Shown one piece after another: positions 34,801-42,339 of a DNA stretch of 64,000 nt. The stretch covers positions 150,566-214,565 of the forward strand of contig CAUYUJ010015268.1 of the NCBI GenBank assembly GCA_963575745.1, read 5' to 3'. The notes beneath the pieces are model-generated. The model ran no database searches, was not told the DNA's origin, and worked only from the letters and a program-made list of their open reading frames with translations. Source of the DNA: Prorocentrum cordatum. Lineage: Eukaryota > Sar > Dinophyceae > Prorocentrales > Prorocentraceae. How positions within the stretch are numbered: the stretch's first letter is position 1; each line of letters starts with the position of its first letter. The position numbers were made by a program, and so were the translations under genes.

Positions 34801-36326
34801 GCCTCCAATCGTGGTTTTCGGAGATGTTGCGATTTTTTTGGCAACGTCGGACCTCAAGGGATGGCGCCACAGCGGTATGCCGGTACCGGCCCCGCAGCGA
34901 AAGGGGACAGCTCAGCTGGAGAAGCATCGACCTGCAATCGGCGAGACATCGCCGATGGATCGGCGATGGTCGCGTGGATCGCAAAACCGCACCGTCCTGG
35001 GCGTGCTTGTGGGTCCCTGTCGGCGGTGAGTAGGCTACCGTGGGTCGACTCATCTCCGCCTAGCCCATCCCCAACTGGCTGTTGTTACCACGGCGAGGCT
35101 CGGCCACGAAAAGGGTTCCTCGACCCAGACCCCAAGGACAGCCCTGAAGCCAGAGCCCCTCCTGAGCCCGAAGTGGCTCTTGTTCCGACGTCCTTGGCTG
35201 TGAGGCAGGGTCGCAACGCGACATCGTCGGCGCTGCTTCCTGACACTGCGTGGGCCGTCCAGCCTCGAACGACCCCGGCTTTCCGACAGCGCAGGTCGAT
35301 CGACGTCGGCCGATTCTGGCCGGCTGGCGGCGTTCAACCTTGAGCGCCTGCGCCGGAATCGCCGCCGCGCCAGCGTGACGCGAACCCGCCGCGCACACCC
35401 CCCTGGCAAAAAGTTCCCGAACGCTCTGAGGGCGTTCCCGAAAGCCGTGGAACGGGTTTATCTTGGTCCCAGCTCCCTCCGATCCCCCCCCGCAGCCCAG
35501 CTCCTGGTACGAGGGCCCCACCAGCGGCGGCTTCACCGCCACCACCGCCGCCTGGACGTCGAACGCGCGGAAGACGCCCTCTTCAACCGTGCCCGGGTCG
35601 CGCAAGTTGATCGACACTGTTGCGTCGGCCTCGCCCTCCTCCTGCTCCTACTGCCCGCTTCTCTCTCCTCCTCGTCCTCGTCCTCGCTGGTCCTTGTGCT
35701 CCTCCTGCTGCTCCGCCTCCTCCTCGCATTCCCACGCCTGCTCCTGCTCCTGCCGCTGCTGCGCCTCCTCCGCCCTCCTTTTCCCCCGCATGCGACATCA
35801 CCTTGTGTTTCGCCCCACTTCTGTATTCTGCAGGCGTTGCGCTTCCTACGCTCAGTGAAAGTGGACGAGCCTTGTGAAGGAGAGCTGCAAGCCCGCCCGA
35901 GTTCGGACGGCCAAAGGTCGACTGACGCGCTTGTGGGAGGGCCGCCATCCGTCAACTGGAACGGCCTTGTAAGTTCAGACTCGCACAGCGAGAAGGCGTC
36001 TTGCGTTGTATTTCCCATCTGTGTGAGTTCTCAGTCGCACAATCCAGCACAATTCGCCCGCTCCCTCCCCCCTCCTGTTACATCTGCTGCTCAGCTCTTC
36101 TTCCTGCTGCTCTTCCTCCCGCCTCCATGCCTCGCTCCTTCGCTCCCTCCCTCCCATCTTACTCTTACTCCTGCTGCTGCTGCTCATCCTCCTCTTCCTC
36201 CACGTTCCTCCGCGCCCCCCCTCATCTTTCACAAATACACAATCTGAATAATTCTCTCCTCTCTCCCCTGACTCTGTCCGGAGAGTACCCCGTCCATTCC
36301 GCGTATTGTTTTCACAGACAAGATTT

Positions 36327-36364
<38 letters not shown>

Positions 36365-39300
36365 ATATAGTCCTACGTCTTGCTTCAATCCGGTCGTTTC
36401 TGGTTATTCCAAAATGGTGCTCCCGCTGCAGCGCCGTCCTCATTTCCGCGCTTCGGTCATTCAAAATCGTGCTCCCGCTGCAGCGCTGGTCTTGTTCCCG
36501 CGCCTCCGGACGGCACTTGGCATTCGAAAGCGCCCACATCGGGCAAGCACGGTTGAGGGTGACCTGGAGCAGGCGATCCGGACAAGCCCTGTCCTCTCGT
36601 AGACGGGCCGCTTACCCTCCAAATCACCCGGTGTCATGCCACGGCATGCAATGCGATGCTGTGTTGTGCACCGCTGTGCGATGTAATGCTTTGCGTTGCT
36701 ACGCTCTGTAAAATAATGCTTCACTACGCGATGCCACGCCATGCTATGACGTGCTATGCTCTGCCGTTCTCTTTTACGCCATGCTTTTCTATCCATCGCG
36801 TACCCTCTTGGGATTCTTGCCCTGCTCGACTTCCGACTGTGCGAATAGATAACATATCTACGCCATGGTAAAGAATGGGAGGGAGGGGTAGGACGTCAGA
36901 TGTGAGGCTAGCGCGCCTAGCTTGCCTCCTCCTACTCCTCCCCCTTCTACTCCTTCCCGTCCTGCCCATCCCCCTCCTCCTCTTATTGCTCCTCCACCTC
37001 CTCCTCCTCCTCCTCCTCCTCCTCCCTCTTCCTAATCGATCTCTTCTCCCCGTTGCACCCCGAGACGGGTCGGTAGGGCGGACCGGGCGTTTCGCCTGAG
37101 ACTTCCTCGCCATTTATGATCCTGAAGCTTCAAAGGTGTAACGGTTTCACGGATGGAGGGCGGGTCGTTTTCAACATGTGGCCCTCGCCTTTGCGCCGCG
37201 CGTATTCGTCTTAGAAGTTTGCAGGAGTTTCACGGATCGAGGGCGGGTGATTTTCGAAATGTGGCTCTCGCCTAAGCGCCGCGCATACGTGTCTTAGACA
37301 TTTGCAGGAGTTTCACGGATGGATGGAAGGTGGTTTTCGAATTGTGGCTCTCGCCTAAGCGTCGCGCACACGTGTCTTAGAAGAAACGCGCAATAATTTC
37401 ACGGATGGATGGAGGGTGGTTTTCGAAATGTGGCTCTCGCCTTAGCGCTGCGCGCGTTCGGTTTAGAAGCTTGCTAGAGTTTCGCGGATCGAGGGCGGGT
37501 GGTTCTCGAAATCTGGCTCTCTTCTTAGCGCTGCGCACATTCGGTTTAAATGTTTGCAAGAGTTTCACGGGTGGAGGGCGGCTGGTTTTCGAAATGTGGC
37601 TCTCGCCTCAACGCCGCGCACAATCGTCTCAACAGTTTACAGCAGTTTCGTGGATTCTTATGGTTGGCGTCCCAGAAATGGTGTCTGGGACGATTTTGGA
37701 TCGTCAGGACAGTTGTTGTGTTTAAGTCCCAGTGCTTGCGTCCTGGCACGATTCTGGATCGTGGGGGCGCAACAATAACCTCCGTGGCGTTGAGAGCCCC
37801 GGGATGGTGCATTGGCATGGTTGAAGATTTTCCGACAGTCGTCCCCCAACGGGGTACCCACCGCAATGAAACTTAATCCTTGCATGTACCTGTGAAGAGG
37901 AGGGAACTTGGAGGGAGGGTTTATTGCAACATCGTTGGCCACTCTCAGGTTTACTCTGGTCCTCCTTCTACTCCTTCCCCTCCTCCTCTGTCCTCTCTCC
38001 TCTATCTTCTCTCCTCTCTTTTCTACCCTCTCTCCTCTCTCTTCTCTCCTCCATCCCTCTCCTCCTCTTTTTCCTCCTCCTCCTCCTCCTCCCTCCTCCT
38101 CACCCTCCTCCTCTTCCTCCTCCTCCTCCTCCTCCTCCTCCTCCTCCTCTCTCTCGTTCTCCCTCCTCTCCCTCCCCCTCCCGCACTCTCCCTCTCCCCC
38201 TCCCCCATTCCTCCTCCTCCCCTCCCCCTCACTTCCTCCCCATGCTTGCTCCTCATCGATAACTCCTCGCCTGGCCAGCAGACGCGTCCGTGAGGCGGGC
38301 TGGGCGCGTCGCTTACACTCGGAATAGTTACACCGGAGGGTGATTTTCGCGCCGCGCACATTCGTCTTTTCGCTTTCCGTACTGAAGGGGAACTGGAACA
38401 CACAAACAAATACACACAAATAAAAATATCCCCCATGTTTTCCCATATTTTCTGGGTTTTTGTCTTCCCGTCCACTTCCCATATTTTCCAATATTTTCTG
38501 GGGATCGCCGATTAATTGTGTCTGTGTGTTTTTTCCCCTCCTGAGTTTTCCGTACGTTTGCAGGATGGAGATCGTTCGCTTTCAAAGTCTGGCTGTTGCT
38601 TTGGCGCCGCACACATTCGTCCTAACACCTTCCAACGGTTACGCGGATGAAGGGGCGGTAAGCTCACACTGTGGCTCTCGCCTCGGCTCCGCGCGCATCC
38701 GTCTTCAGCGTTCCCAGCAGCCACGCGGATGGAGGAGGGATGGCTTCAAATGTAACTGCACAACCATGCGAGGCGCTTGCCTTTCAAGGAGGCCGTTCCC
38801 ACAGTGTAGAAGAATCCTTGCAGGGGCTTATGTGGAGCGGGCCTGGGACGGGCGAGCGTATTGCAGCATCGTTGACTCATCTTGGATTTACTCAGGTCCT
38901 CCTGCTCCTGCTCCTGCTCCTGCTCTTGCTCCTGCTCCTGCTCCTGCTCCTCCACCTCCTCCTCCTCCTCCTCCTCCTCCTCCTCCTCCTCCTCCTCCCC
39001 CTCCCCCTCCCGCCCCTGGACAAAATAAAATGGGCCCGCCAGCTCCCGTACATACCTGGAGATCGTGCCTTCTCACGGCCCCTGGCCCCAGCCACGGTAC
39101 CGAAGCGCGGTGCACAGGGAAGCCTGAAGGCAGCGAAGAGTCTCCAAGGACCCCTTTTCAGAGATCCGACGCTTGGTCTTTTTAGCACAGGGCCCGGGAT
39201 AATCTCGACTTTTTCCCCCGGGCCAAATACTTATGCCGACTTGTTCTTTACGGTCGAGGGGCCTGGCGAGGGCCCTTAGAAGCCGAACACGGTTGAACAA

Positions 39301-41392
39301 CTCTGTATTATTTCTAACAATGGGCCACTGGGGCAGCAACAACAACACCAACGACACGCCGCCGTTAGGAAACTATTAGCGTCACTGTAAGAGAAGCGCG
39401 AGGCCCTTGGGGACAACATCGAGAGAGTAGCATGCTGACAGGATCCCAACGGTGACGTGTCAGTCATACAGTCGAAACGCTGTCATAAGGAACCCGAAAA
39501 AAAGAACGAGACCACTTTTGTAAACTTCTATGCCCCAGAAAACCCAAGACCTAAGGAAAACCCAAGGCAACTTGTACAACAATTACGGAACACCGAACCC
39601 CTCCCCAACGAAAAGGGTTCTTTTCAGCGGCCCGACTGTACTCCTTTTAACCCCCCGAAGCACCTCGGAGGTCTGGGTCTCCCTTCAGAGCAAGATCCGT
39701 CAACATCGAATCGGAAAGTCGGGTCGCTTCGTCGGATCGGCTGCGCCAAGATTCACGACGACGCCGTGCCAACATCGGGCCGCGTCGGACTCGCGGAATC
39801 GGATCGGACCGGGCCGGCCGACACCGACGCCGCATCGGAGCGACCGGATCAGAGTGGAGCCCTGCGACCCGGTGCAGCTTCGGGCTGCGCACGGGCAGCC
39901 CACACAGAAGGAGCCCTGGCTGTCCTCAAAACACGCCCCTCGGCGTAGTCCCCGCTGGCCCCAGCCATTGGCGGCGCGCAGAGAGGGGTAGGGGGAGGGG
40001 GGAAGACTTCTTAGAGGGGGGCCGCTTCGTAGAAGGCGCGGGCCTTGCATGTGCAGAGGAGGCCCGCGCCCTCTGAGAAGCAAGGGGTGCTTCTGAGAAG
40101 CCTTCCCCCCTCCCCCTATTCCCCCTTCTGCGCGTGGCCGGAGCACGCCCCTCGAGCGGCTCGGGGCGGTCTCCGAGCCGCTCGAGGCGAACCTGGCGGT
40201 GGCGACGAGGGCCACTCCAAAGAAGCCCCCTAAAAAGCCAAAAAGGAAGAAAGGATGGCGGCATGGGGGTACCTCTCCCTCCTCCTCCTCCTCCTCCTCC
40301 TCCTCCTCCTCCTCCTCCTCCTCCTCCTCCTCCTCACTGGACGCCCGGGGCTGCGCGAGGGGGACCTGCGGAGGCCAGCCGGGTCTGCTCGGGGTGCCTC
40401 ATGGCGGCCAGCCGGGGGCTGCCCGGGGGGGGCCGGTCGGGGCGCAGCCCCCGGGGCCTTGCCCGCCTGCTGCATCCGCGCGCGGCTACCATCAAAAGCC
40501 CTCATAAGGACGCGCGGTAAGGACGCAGGACCCTTGGAGGCCGAAGTCGGGGTTTTTGGGGCCGCCCGCCCCAAGGGTACCCTGACAGGCGGGCAAGCGA
40601 AAGAGGCCAAGGACGAGCCGCAAGAGCAGGGAAGAGCAAGGACGCAAGGGTACCCTGAGCAAAGTCGCGCGTCCTCATTAGGGTTTTTGACTGTACTGCG
40701 CCACAGCGGCCGCAAACTGCTGCATCCATGCACGAACTGCCGCAAATACGATGGCACCTGCTCGGGTCCCCCATCTGTGCTACCCCCACCACTCCGGCTT
40801 AGATCAGGGACCACGAGAAGGGGGGGATAGGCATAGGGGGGATGCGTCGACCCCCAATCGCCCATTGATCGCCCATATGGGTCTGAGAGCCCCACCATGT
40901 CCAGGAACGTGCGGATCCGCTATCGGGGGCCTCTCGCCGATCTATCGGGGATGTATCGCCGATTCTCCAAGTCGATGCTCCTGTTCCCCCCCCCCCCTGT
41001 GCCGGTCCCACCCTATCGTTGCCCCTCGTTATCGGGGGGGCATAAGGGTGGGGTAGGTGCAAAGGTGAGGATGGAAGGAAAATCGCTCCGCCCCTCATTA
41101 TCGGCGGGGGGGCATAAAGGTGGGGTAGGTGCAAAGGTGGGGTCGGAAGAAACATCGCTCCGCCCCTCATTATCGGGCGGGCATGGAGGTGGGGCAGGTG
41201 CAAAGGTGGGGTCGGAAGAAACATCGCTCCGAGCGGCCCCTGGAGGAAGGACACGCGTTCATCGGGAGCATCCAGCTGGGCCCACTCCCCGGCCCAACCT
41301 TGGGATAACCCTCCCTCTGCATACCCCCGTCCTCGAACTGCGAGCCCCGACCGCCGAAGGCGACGACGGCGACGGACGACGACAGCCGCGAC

Positions 41393-41439
<47 letters not shown>

Positions 41440-41759
41440 ACGACGAACGACGACGACGAACGACGAACGACGAACGACGACGGACGACGACGACGAGGAC
41501 GACGACGACGAGGACGACGACGACGACGAGGACGAGGACGACGGACGACGACGACGGACCCTGCGACCCCGGCGGCCTCGGGGTTCGGCCGCAGGTCCGC
41601 CGAGACGACCAGCGGCCGCCCGCAGGCCCACGGCTCGGCCTTCCCCGGCACCCGCGGCTCCGCGAGGGCCGCGCGCAGCTGCCGCACCACCGAGCGCCCC
41701 ACGAAGCCCGCGCCCCCGAAGACCACCACCGCCGGCGGCAGGCGGGCGCCCCTGGCCGC
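21761..41759 (-). CDS. Extended SDR (3-beta-HSD/epimerase-type) gene, eight exons, N-terminus missing
   Basis: This gene was assembled by eye from exons in order and mostly in phase on the minus strand. Members of this family bind NAD(P) in an N-terminal Rossmann fold and oxidise or reduce sterol, sugar or similar substrates. Visible hallmarks are GGAGFVGR (cofactor loop), ADLRPNP after the second strand, AVVAVKPPLVGP at the strand-four position, NVAGIVDLV followed by LVYVSS, the YDLSK catalytic pair, RIG|GVYGGPDDPYP, VDLNYVEN, GGRFYFYTHGD and a TFGYAYLYTAEEA C-terminal motif. About 425 residues are covered; typical members have 350-400. Introns run from 172 bp to 7.5 kb. The start codon is not visible: the first exon here begins at an acceptor, so at least one 5' exon is missing. 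The substrate cannot be inferred. Intron 2 carries a LINE relic and intron 4 a recombinase relic. Confidence 0.85.
22204..22350 (-). mobile_element. Family J short element, copy 2
   Basis: Inverted relative to 19327-19473: GTAAGGATGGGCAACCTTCC, AAGGGTACCCTTGCATCC, then GGCCTTCCAAGGCCCTTGCA. It lies in intron 7 of the dehydrogenase gene, about 110 bp upstream of exon 8. Confidence 0.75.
23049..23210 (+). mobile_element. Family A short element, copy 4
   Basis: Full copy, starting TGAAGGGGCCCTGGCACAC and ending TTTCCCCTCCTG. Flanked by a perfect six-base repeat AGAAAC (23043-23048 and 23211-23216), which fixes both ends of the family. Confidence 0.9.
23668..23871 (-). CDS. Dehydrogenase exon 7
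   Basis: About 204 bp: ALVRTLQVLRSDASVGGRFY, FYTHGD and GAPMFPVRELLQLLSMLDA. GGRFYFYTHGD matches the family motif in which a modified strand precedes D-x-x-P. The acceptor is CCTCCAG|CGTC. The donor near 23668 is not canonical, and an additional small exon between here and exon 8 is possible. Confidence 0.75.
23902..24050. mobile_element. Family H inverted-repeat element, copy 1 (fills intron 6)
   Basis: Ends CTTTCGGAGCTCCGCGCGAA and, inverted, ACCTCCGGAGTTCCGCGCGG. The interior GGGGCGGCGCCGGAGGCGCC is palindromic. Looser inverted similarity continues outward to both splice sites (GGAAGA and GCGGCA motifs), so the element makes up essentially the whole intron. Copies at 46889 and 51751. Confidence 0.8.
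24070..24103 (-). CDS. Dehydrogenase exon 6 (micro-exon)
   Basis: About 34 bp encoding VDLNYVENILA, the V-D-V-x-D-V-A-x-A-like segment that follows the substrate loop. Acceptor CTAAAG|GTGGAC is clear. The donor is uncertain: CTGGCAG|GAGG or a nearby site inside the H-family element that fills the next intron. Confidence 0.75.
24114..24266. mobile_element. Inverted-repeat element X that forms intron 5
   Basis: The 172-bp intron 5 (24104-24275) consists almost wholly of this element. Both ends carry GAACTATGCACATGCACCGA as an inverted repeat, continuing into CTGGC-AGGCCCAT with few mismatches. Two more internal copies of the GATCGGTGCATA core are present. No other copy is seen in the window. 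This is the clearest intron-equals-element case here. Confidence 0.85.
24276..24370 (-). CDS. Dehydrogenase exon 5
   Basis: 95 bp: GVYGGPDDPYPNWRAPFGIA then FDLWYHPDYPK. This is the substrate-pocket region after R-x-x-x-V-Y-G-P in the family. Acceptor GACAG|GCGGC restores the glycine split with exon 4; donor CCCAAG|GTTCGG. Confidence 0.85.
24484..24678 (+). mobile_element. Family D inverted-repeat element, copy 1
   Basis: 195 bp with perfect five-base target duplications GAAGC (24479-24483 and 24679-24683). Ends TCGGGTCGGGCGAAAGGGGG on both strands. It differs from the copy at 63335-63529 at about six positions, so both moved recently. It lies in intron 4, about 110 bp upstream of exon 5. 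Confidence 0.95.
25383..25540 (+). mobile_element. Family F inverted-repeat element, copy 1
   Basis: Left end AGGCTCGTGTCGTGACGACC; the right end is the complement of AGGTTCGCGTCGTGTCGACC. The interior CGTTCAACATCGACC-ATTCTG is shared with copies at 27044, 29306, 35208 and 50743. It abuts the end of the recombinase relic. Confidence 0.85.
25545..26710 (-). pseudogene. Decayed tyrosine-recombinase-like gene
   Basis: On the minus strand, from ATG at 26710, the frame reads MSTSLTEEQWRKFLQSVDEQ... to AIIAR, then an in-frame TAG at 26390-26392, and continues in the same frame as GVASALSQEVTADVLRAAGQ and FAFRAWHAFAVSVLKYASEG...LPPKFGDHVLLFLAVF to about 26006. After frameshifts come LAWELFLRVQGE, LPAGRRISVFIDEASVLQLR and finally LKAFSAGHATEPMARGASWS followed by QLLEAGEWRWS. 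The last part resembles the C-terminal FRxGxAT...AGEW region of tyrosine-recombinase-like proteins that I recall as multi-copy in dinoflagellates. The catalytic tyrosine region is lost where F1 begins. It lies in intron 4 of the dehydrogenase gene, same strand. Family assignment is from remembered motif similarity and is tentative. Confidence 0.6.
26931..27012 (+). mobile_element. Family C element, 5'-truncated copy
   Basis: Keeps the right part: GCCGCATCGCCGATGCATCG, CGATCCCATCTGCTC and GGGAGGCC followed by TAGA. The left inverted end is missing. Confidence 0.7.
27044..27228 (+). mobile_element. Family F inverted-repeat element, copy 2
   Basis: AGGTCTGTGTCGTGACGACC at left, inverted TGCGTTCGTGTCGTGCCGAC at right, with TGAACGATCGGCAG and CCGATTCTGGGCC-type interior. 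It starts 30 bp inside intron 4, next to the exon 4 donor. Confidence 0.85.
27258..27454 (-). CDS. Dehydrogenase exon 4 (YxxxK)
   Basis: 197 bp in phase with its neighbours. LSTLRSPYDLSKAVAEDFVL holds the YxxxK catalytic motif, and HTVAVRI leads into the next exon's GGVYGG. The acceptor is ta ken as CGGAG|GTCAGC, matching the AG|GT of the preceding donor; an alternative acceptor nearer WVPHRD cannot be excluded. Donor ATAG|GCTCGG is of GC type. Confidence 0.8.
27910..28007 (-). CDS. Dehydrogenase exon 3
   Basis: 98 bp: DFMELNVAGIVDLVRLAEKH and HVRQLVYVSSMQ. This is the NVxG...VYxSS segment of extended SDRs; the serine after VYVS is the catalytic position. Acceptor CACCAG|GATTTC, donor CAGAG|GTGG, leaving phase 2. 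Confidence 0.85.
28375..28425. repeat. CTC microsatellite
   Basis: Short pure CTC tract within intron 2. Confidence 0.9.
28826..28878. repeat. GTC microsatellite
   Basis: Pure GTC tract within intron 2. Confidence 0.9.
29104..29265 (+). mobile_element. Family A short element, copy 5 (empty site known)
   Basis: TAAAGGGAAATTAGGACAC to TTTCCCTCCTG, flanked by A-runs of five to six. The paralogous sequence at 43815-43965 lacks the insertion: CTCGCCGAGAAAGAATGCAC there corresponds to the two sides of this copy. Confidence 0.9.
29306..29632 (+). mobile_element. Family F element, copy 3, split by a nested insertion
   Basis: AGGCCCGTGCCGTGTCGACC at left, inverted AGGTCCGCGTCGTGTCGACC at right. The interior is interrupted at CGTTCAAC|ATCGACC by the element at 29405-29545. 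Without it the copy would match F1 and F5 in length. Confidence 0.9.
29405..29545. mobile_element. Nested inverted-repeat element G with target duplication
   Basis: 141 bp. The left end TGCTGGGCATGTTTTCCACC and the complement of the right end TGATGGGCTTGTTTTCCACC continue identically through the (ACC)n-ATAAGTTGGAG stretch, a 40-bp inverted repeat with two mismatches around a CTC microsatellite. Flanked by perfect TCAAC repeats (29400-29404, 29546-29550). Other F copies provide the intact target TTCAACATCGACC. Confidence 0.95.
29785..29981 (+). mobile_element. Family L inverted-repeat element, copy 2
   Basis: GGCGGCGAGCGAGGGGGGGA at left, GCGAACCCGGGGGGAAAGCG on the complementary right end. 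CTCAGAGGG-type repeats fill the interior. Second copy of 16696-16871. Confidence 0.75.
30722..32976 (-). pseudogene. Non-LTR retrotransposon (LINE) relic, endonuclease C-terminus plus reverse transcriptase
   Basis: Reading down the minus strand: RQIDFVTHGPG and LDLGSDHRAVEA (C-terminal EEP endonuclease motifs, about 32.85-32.73 kb); a linker with LKELRHERKTC and VLSKEIKK; GRCRGQSGLALEIISKGGPE; PKSGGLSNPSNWRPIAIL; LLFASLDLKKAFNRI (first catalytic aspartate); RGVR; then HVRFADDLIVHANS (catalytic DD) and an intact-looking thumb to RGRPRTTWRRGA. Damage: an in-frame TAG (ending at 31522) just before the FADD motif, at least three frameshifts, and a gap where the QGxPxSP motif should follow RGVR. 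The 5' part of the endonuclease is missing, as in typical 5' truncation. It lies in intron 2 of the dehydrogenase gene on the same strand. Not functional. Confidence 0.9.
33075..33320 (+). repeat. AAGGAATCCT repeats and a 21-bp tandem repeat
   Basis: 33100-33240 holds many AAGGAATCCT/AAGGATCCT units. 33240-33318 holds four units of GAAGTACTTCTGAAGAAGAA (21-bp period). No gene. Confidence 0.85.
33660..34520 (+). repeat. Satellite array S1, about 90-bp unit
   Basis: About nine direct units, each with GATGGCGAGGTCCCGTTTGG, ATCTGCGTGGGGCCCCACTG and CAGCCCTCAAAAGTGGCGAC plus TTTCACACTTCGC. Long frames across it exist because the unit is close to a multiple of three and lacks stops; they are not genes. 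Located in intron 2. Confidence 0.9.
34640..34860 (+). repeat. Dispersed repeat K, copy 1
   Basis: Matches the complement of 49250-49500: ATGACGTCGGAGGTCTGGG, GGGCGGTTTCGCC, AGATCGATC, AATGGCGCAG and GTTGCGATTT...ACGTCGGA occur in the same order. A shorter relative is at 27590-27660. Confidence 0.65.
35208..35400 (+). mobile_element. Family F element, copy 4 (diverged)
   Basis: GGTCGCAACGCGACATCGTC, AGGTCGATCGACGTCGGCCG and ATTCTGGCCGGCTGGCGGCG interior; right end inverted GCGCGGCGGGTTCGCGTCAC. Lies in intron 2, 100 bp downstream of exon 2, followed by a partial M repeat (35408-35480). Confidence 0.7.
35504..35641 (-). CDS. Dehydrogenase exon 2
   Basis: 46 codons: ATVSINLRDPGTVEEGVFRA then FDVQAAVVAVKPPLVGPSYQ, matching the D-x-x-D-x-x-x-L...G-x-D-A-V-x-H-x-A region of extended SDRs. 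Acceptor GAGCAG|GAG follows an in-frame TAG. The donor is CAG|GAGCTG, a GA-type donor whose CAGGA is repeated at the next acceptor. Confidence 0.8.
36330..36362. repeat. TA dinucleotide microsatellite
   Basis: Pure TA tract. Downstream, 36620-36780 holds degenerate ATGC-rich short repeats (GCGATGC, CATGCTATG). Between exon 2 and exon 1 (35642-41567) no further exon was recognised. Confidence 0.85.
37073..37975 (+). repeat. Composite repeat P, copy 2, with 80-bp array
   Basis: CCGGGCGTTTCGCCTGAGAC end, then about seven units of roughly 80 bp to 37660 sharing GTTTCACGGAT, GGAGGGCGGGTGGTTTTCGA and ATGTGGCTCTCGCCTTAGCG. Next come GATTTTGGATCGT-type sequence and TTTATTGCAACATCGTTGGC, running into a CTC tract. 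In the opposite orientation to copy 1. Confidence 0.8.
38060..38150. repeat. CTC microsatellite
   Basis: CTCCTC tract continuing the end of the P composite, within intron 1. Confidence 0.9.
38383..38543 (+). mobile_element. Family A short element, copy 6, inside a P composite
   Basis: TGAAGGGGAACTGGAACACAC to TTTTCCCCTCCTG. Flanked by TTTCCGTAC at 38374-38382 and 38547-38555, so ten of twelve flanking bases match. It split a P-type sequence: array-like units resume at 38556. Confidence 0.9.
38556..38890 (+). repeat. Composite repeat P, copy 4
   Basis: Two to three diverged 80-bp units (GTGGCTCTCGCCTCGGCTCC, CGCACACATTCGTCCTAACA), then GCGTATTGCAGCATCGTTGA and GATTTACTCAGGTCCTCC, leading into a CTGCTC microsatellite. 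Confidence 0.75.
38893..39003. repeat. CTCCTG/CTC microsatellite
   Basis: CTCCTG hexamers pass into CTC repeats, at the tail of P copy 4. Confidence 0.9.
39530..39650 (+). mobile_element. Family W element, copy 2 (partial)
   Basis: GAAAACCCAAGGCAAC, GGAACACCGAACCCCTCCCC, AACGAAAAGGGTTC and CAGCGGCCCGACTG as in 18571-18747. The left end is not identifiable. Confidence 0.6.
39974..40134 (+). mobile_element. Family N inverted-repeat element, copy 1
   Basis: Left GCGCGCAGAGAGGGGTAGGG pairs with the complement of the right end CGCGCAGAAGGGGGAATAGG over about 45 bp including GGGGAGGGGGGAAG. TGGCG and TGGCC flank it. Second copy at 49076-49231. A CTC tract follows at 40275-40335. Confidence 0.75.
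40492..40690. mobile_element. Family J-like inverted-repeat element (diverged)
   Basis: Left TCAAAAGCCCTCATAAGGAC and the complement of the right end TCAAAAACCCTAATGAGGAC form about 25-bp inverted ends followed by GCGCG. The interior has CGCAAGGGTACCCT as in family J. Confidence 0.75.
41365..41560. repeat. GAC/CGA microsatellite
   Basis: Tract of GAC and GAACGAC units directly downstream of the dehydrogenase exon 1 donor. Confidence 0.9.
41568..41759 (-). CDS. Dehydrogenase exon 1 visible (Rossmann motif)
   Basis: 64 codons, nearly all ending in G or C, after acceptor CCCCGCAG. PAVVVFGGAGFVGRSVVRQL carries the glycine-rich cofactor loop, and GRPLVVSADLRPNP is the second beta strand with its acidic residue. 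It ends at a GT donor, GCCGGG|GTCGCA, immediately before a GAC microsatellite. Phase 0. Confidence 0.85.
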
Positions 41760-41817
41760 CTGCGGGGAGGCAGGACGGCACCAAGACAGGGGCTTTCACG
41801 GTCGGCCCGTATCACGA

Positions 41818-41960
41818 GGATGCGCGATAGGGATGCAAAGGGCCCTGGACGCCCATTTCGAAGCTTTTCGAGCAGGGCGCGGCCAGCCAAAGTGGCCAAG
41901 GATGGACCGAGGAGGCAAGGATGCAAGAATACCCTCGGGAAGGTTGCCCATCCCTACTAT
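41818..41960 (+). mobile_element. Family J short element, copy 3
   Basis: GGATGCGCGATAGGGATGCA, GCTTTTCGAGCAGGGCGCGG, CCAAGGATGGACCGAGGAGG and GTTGCCCATCCCTACTATGC. It sits 60 bp upstream of the exon 1 acceptor, suggesting it lies in a further 5' intron. Confidence 0.75.
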
Positions 41961-42339
41961 GCGGGTTGCCTGTGCTGGTACTTGGGAGCGGCAATACCTT
42001 TTTGTGAAACCGTTTCCGCAACATCTGGGCCTCGATAACGGAATCGGTAAAACACATAAGCGGCTCGCCGAGACGAGACAAGACGGCAAGTTTATCTGCA
42101 CGGCGTTCCCTCCCCCCCTCCTCACCCTCTCAAACAGCGCTGAGCCGCAGAGGCGTGTAAGTGGCCCCCCCTTCTTATCAATGCACGTAAATCTGCCAGA
42201 ATCTAAAGAAACACGTGCACTGAGACGAAGCTAGGACAGGGACAAAACCGGACAGGGCCAATCATCATGGCGAAGGGCCCAGCCATATGCAGTTGTGGGT
42301 GACGCAGTACTGAGGATCGCTGACGGTGAAGCTCTCTAT

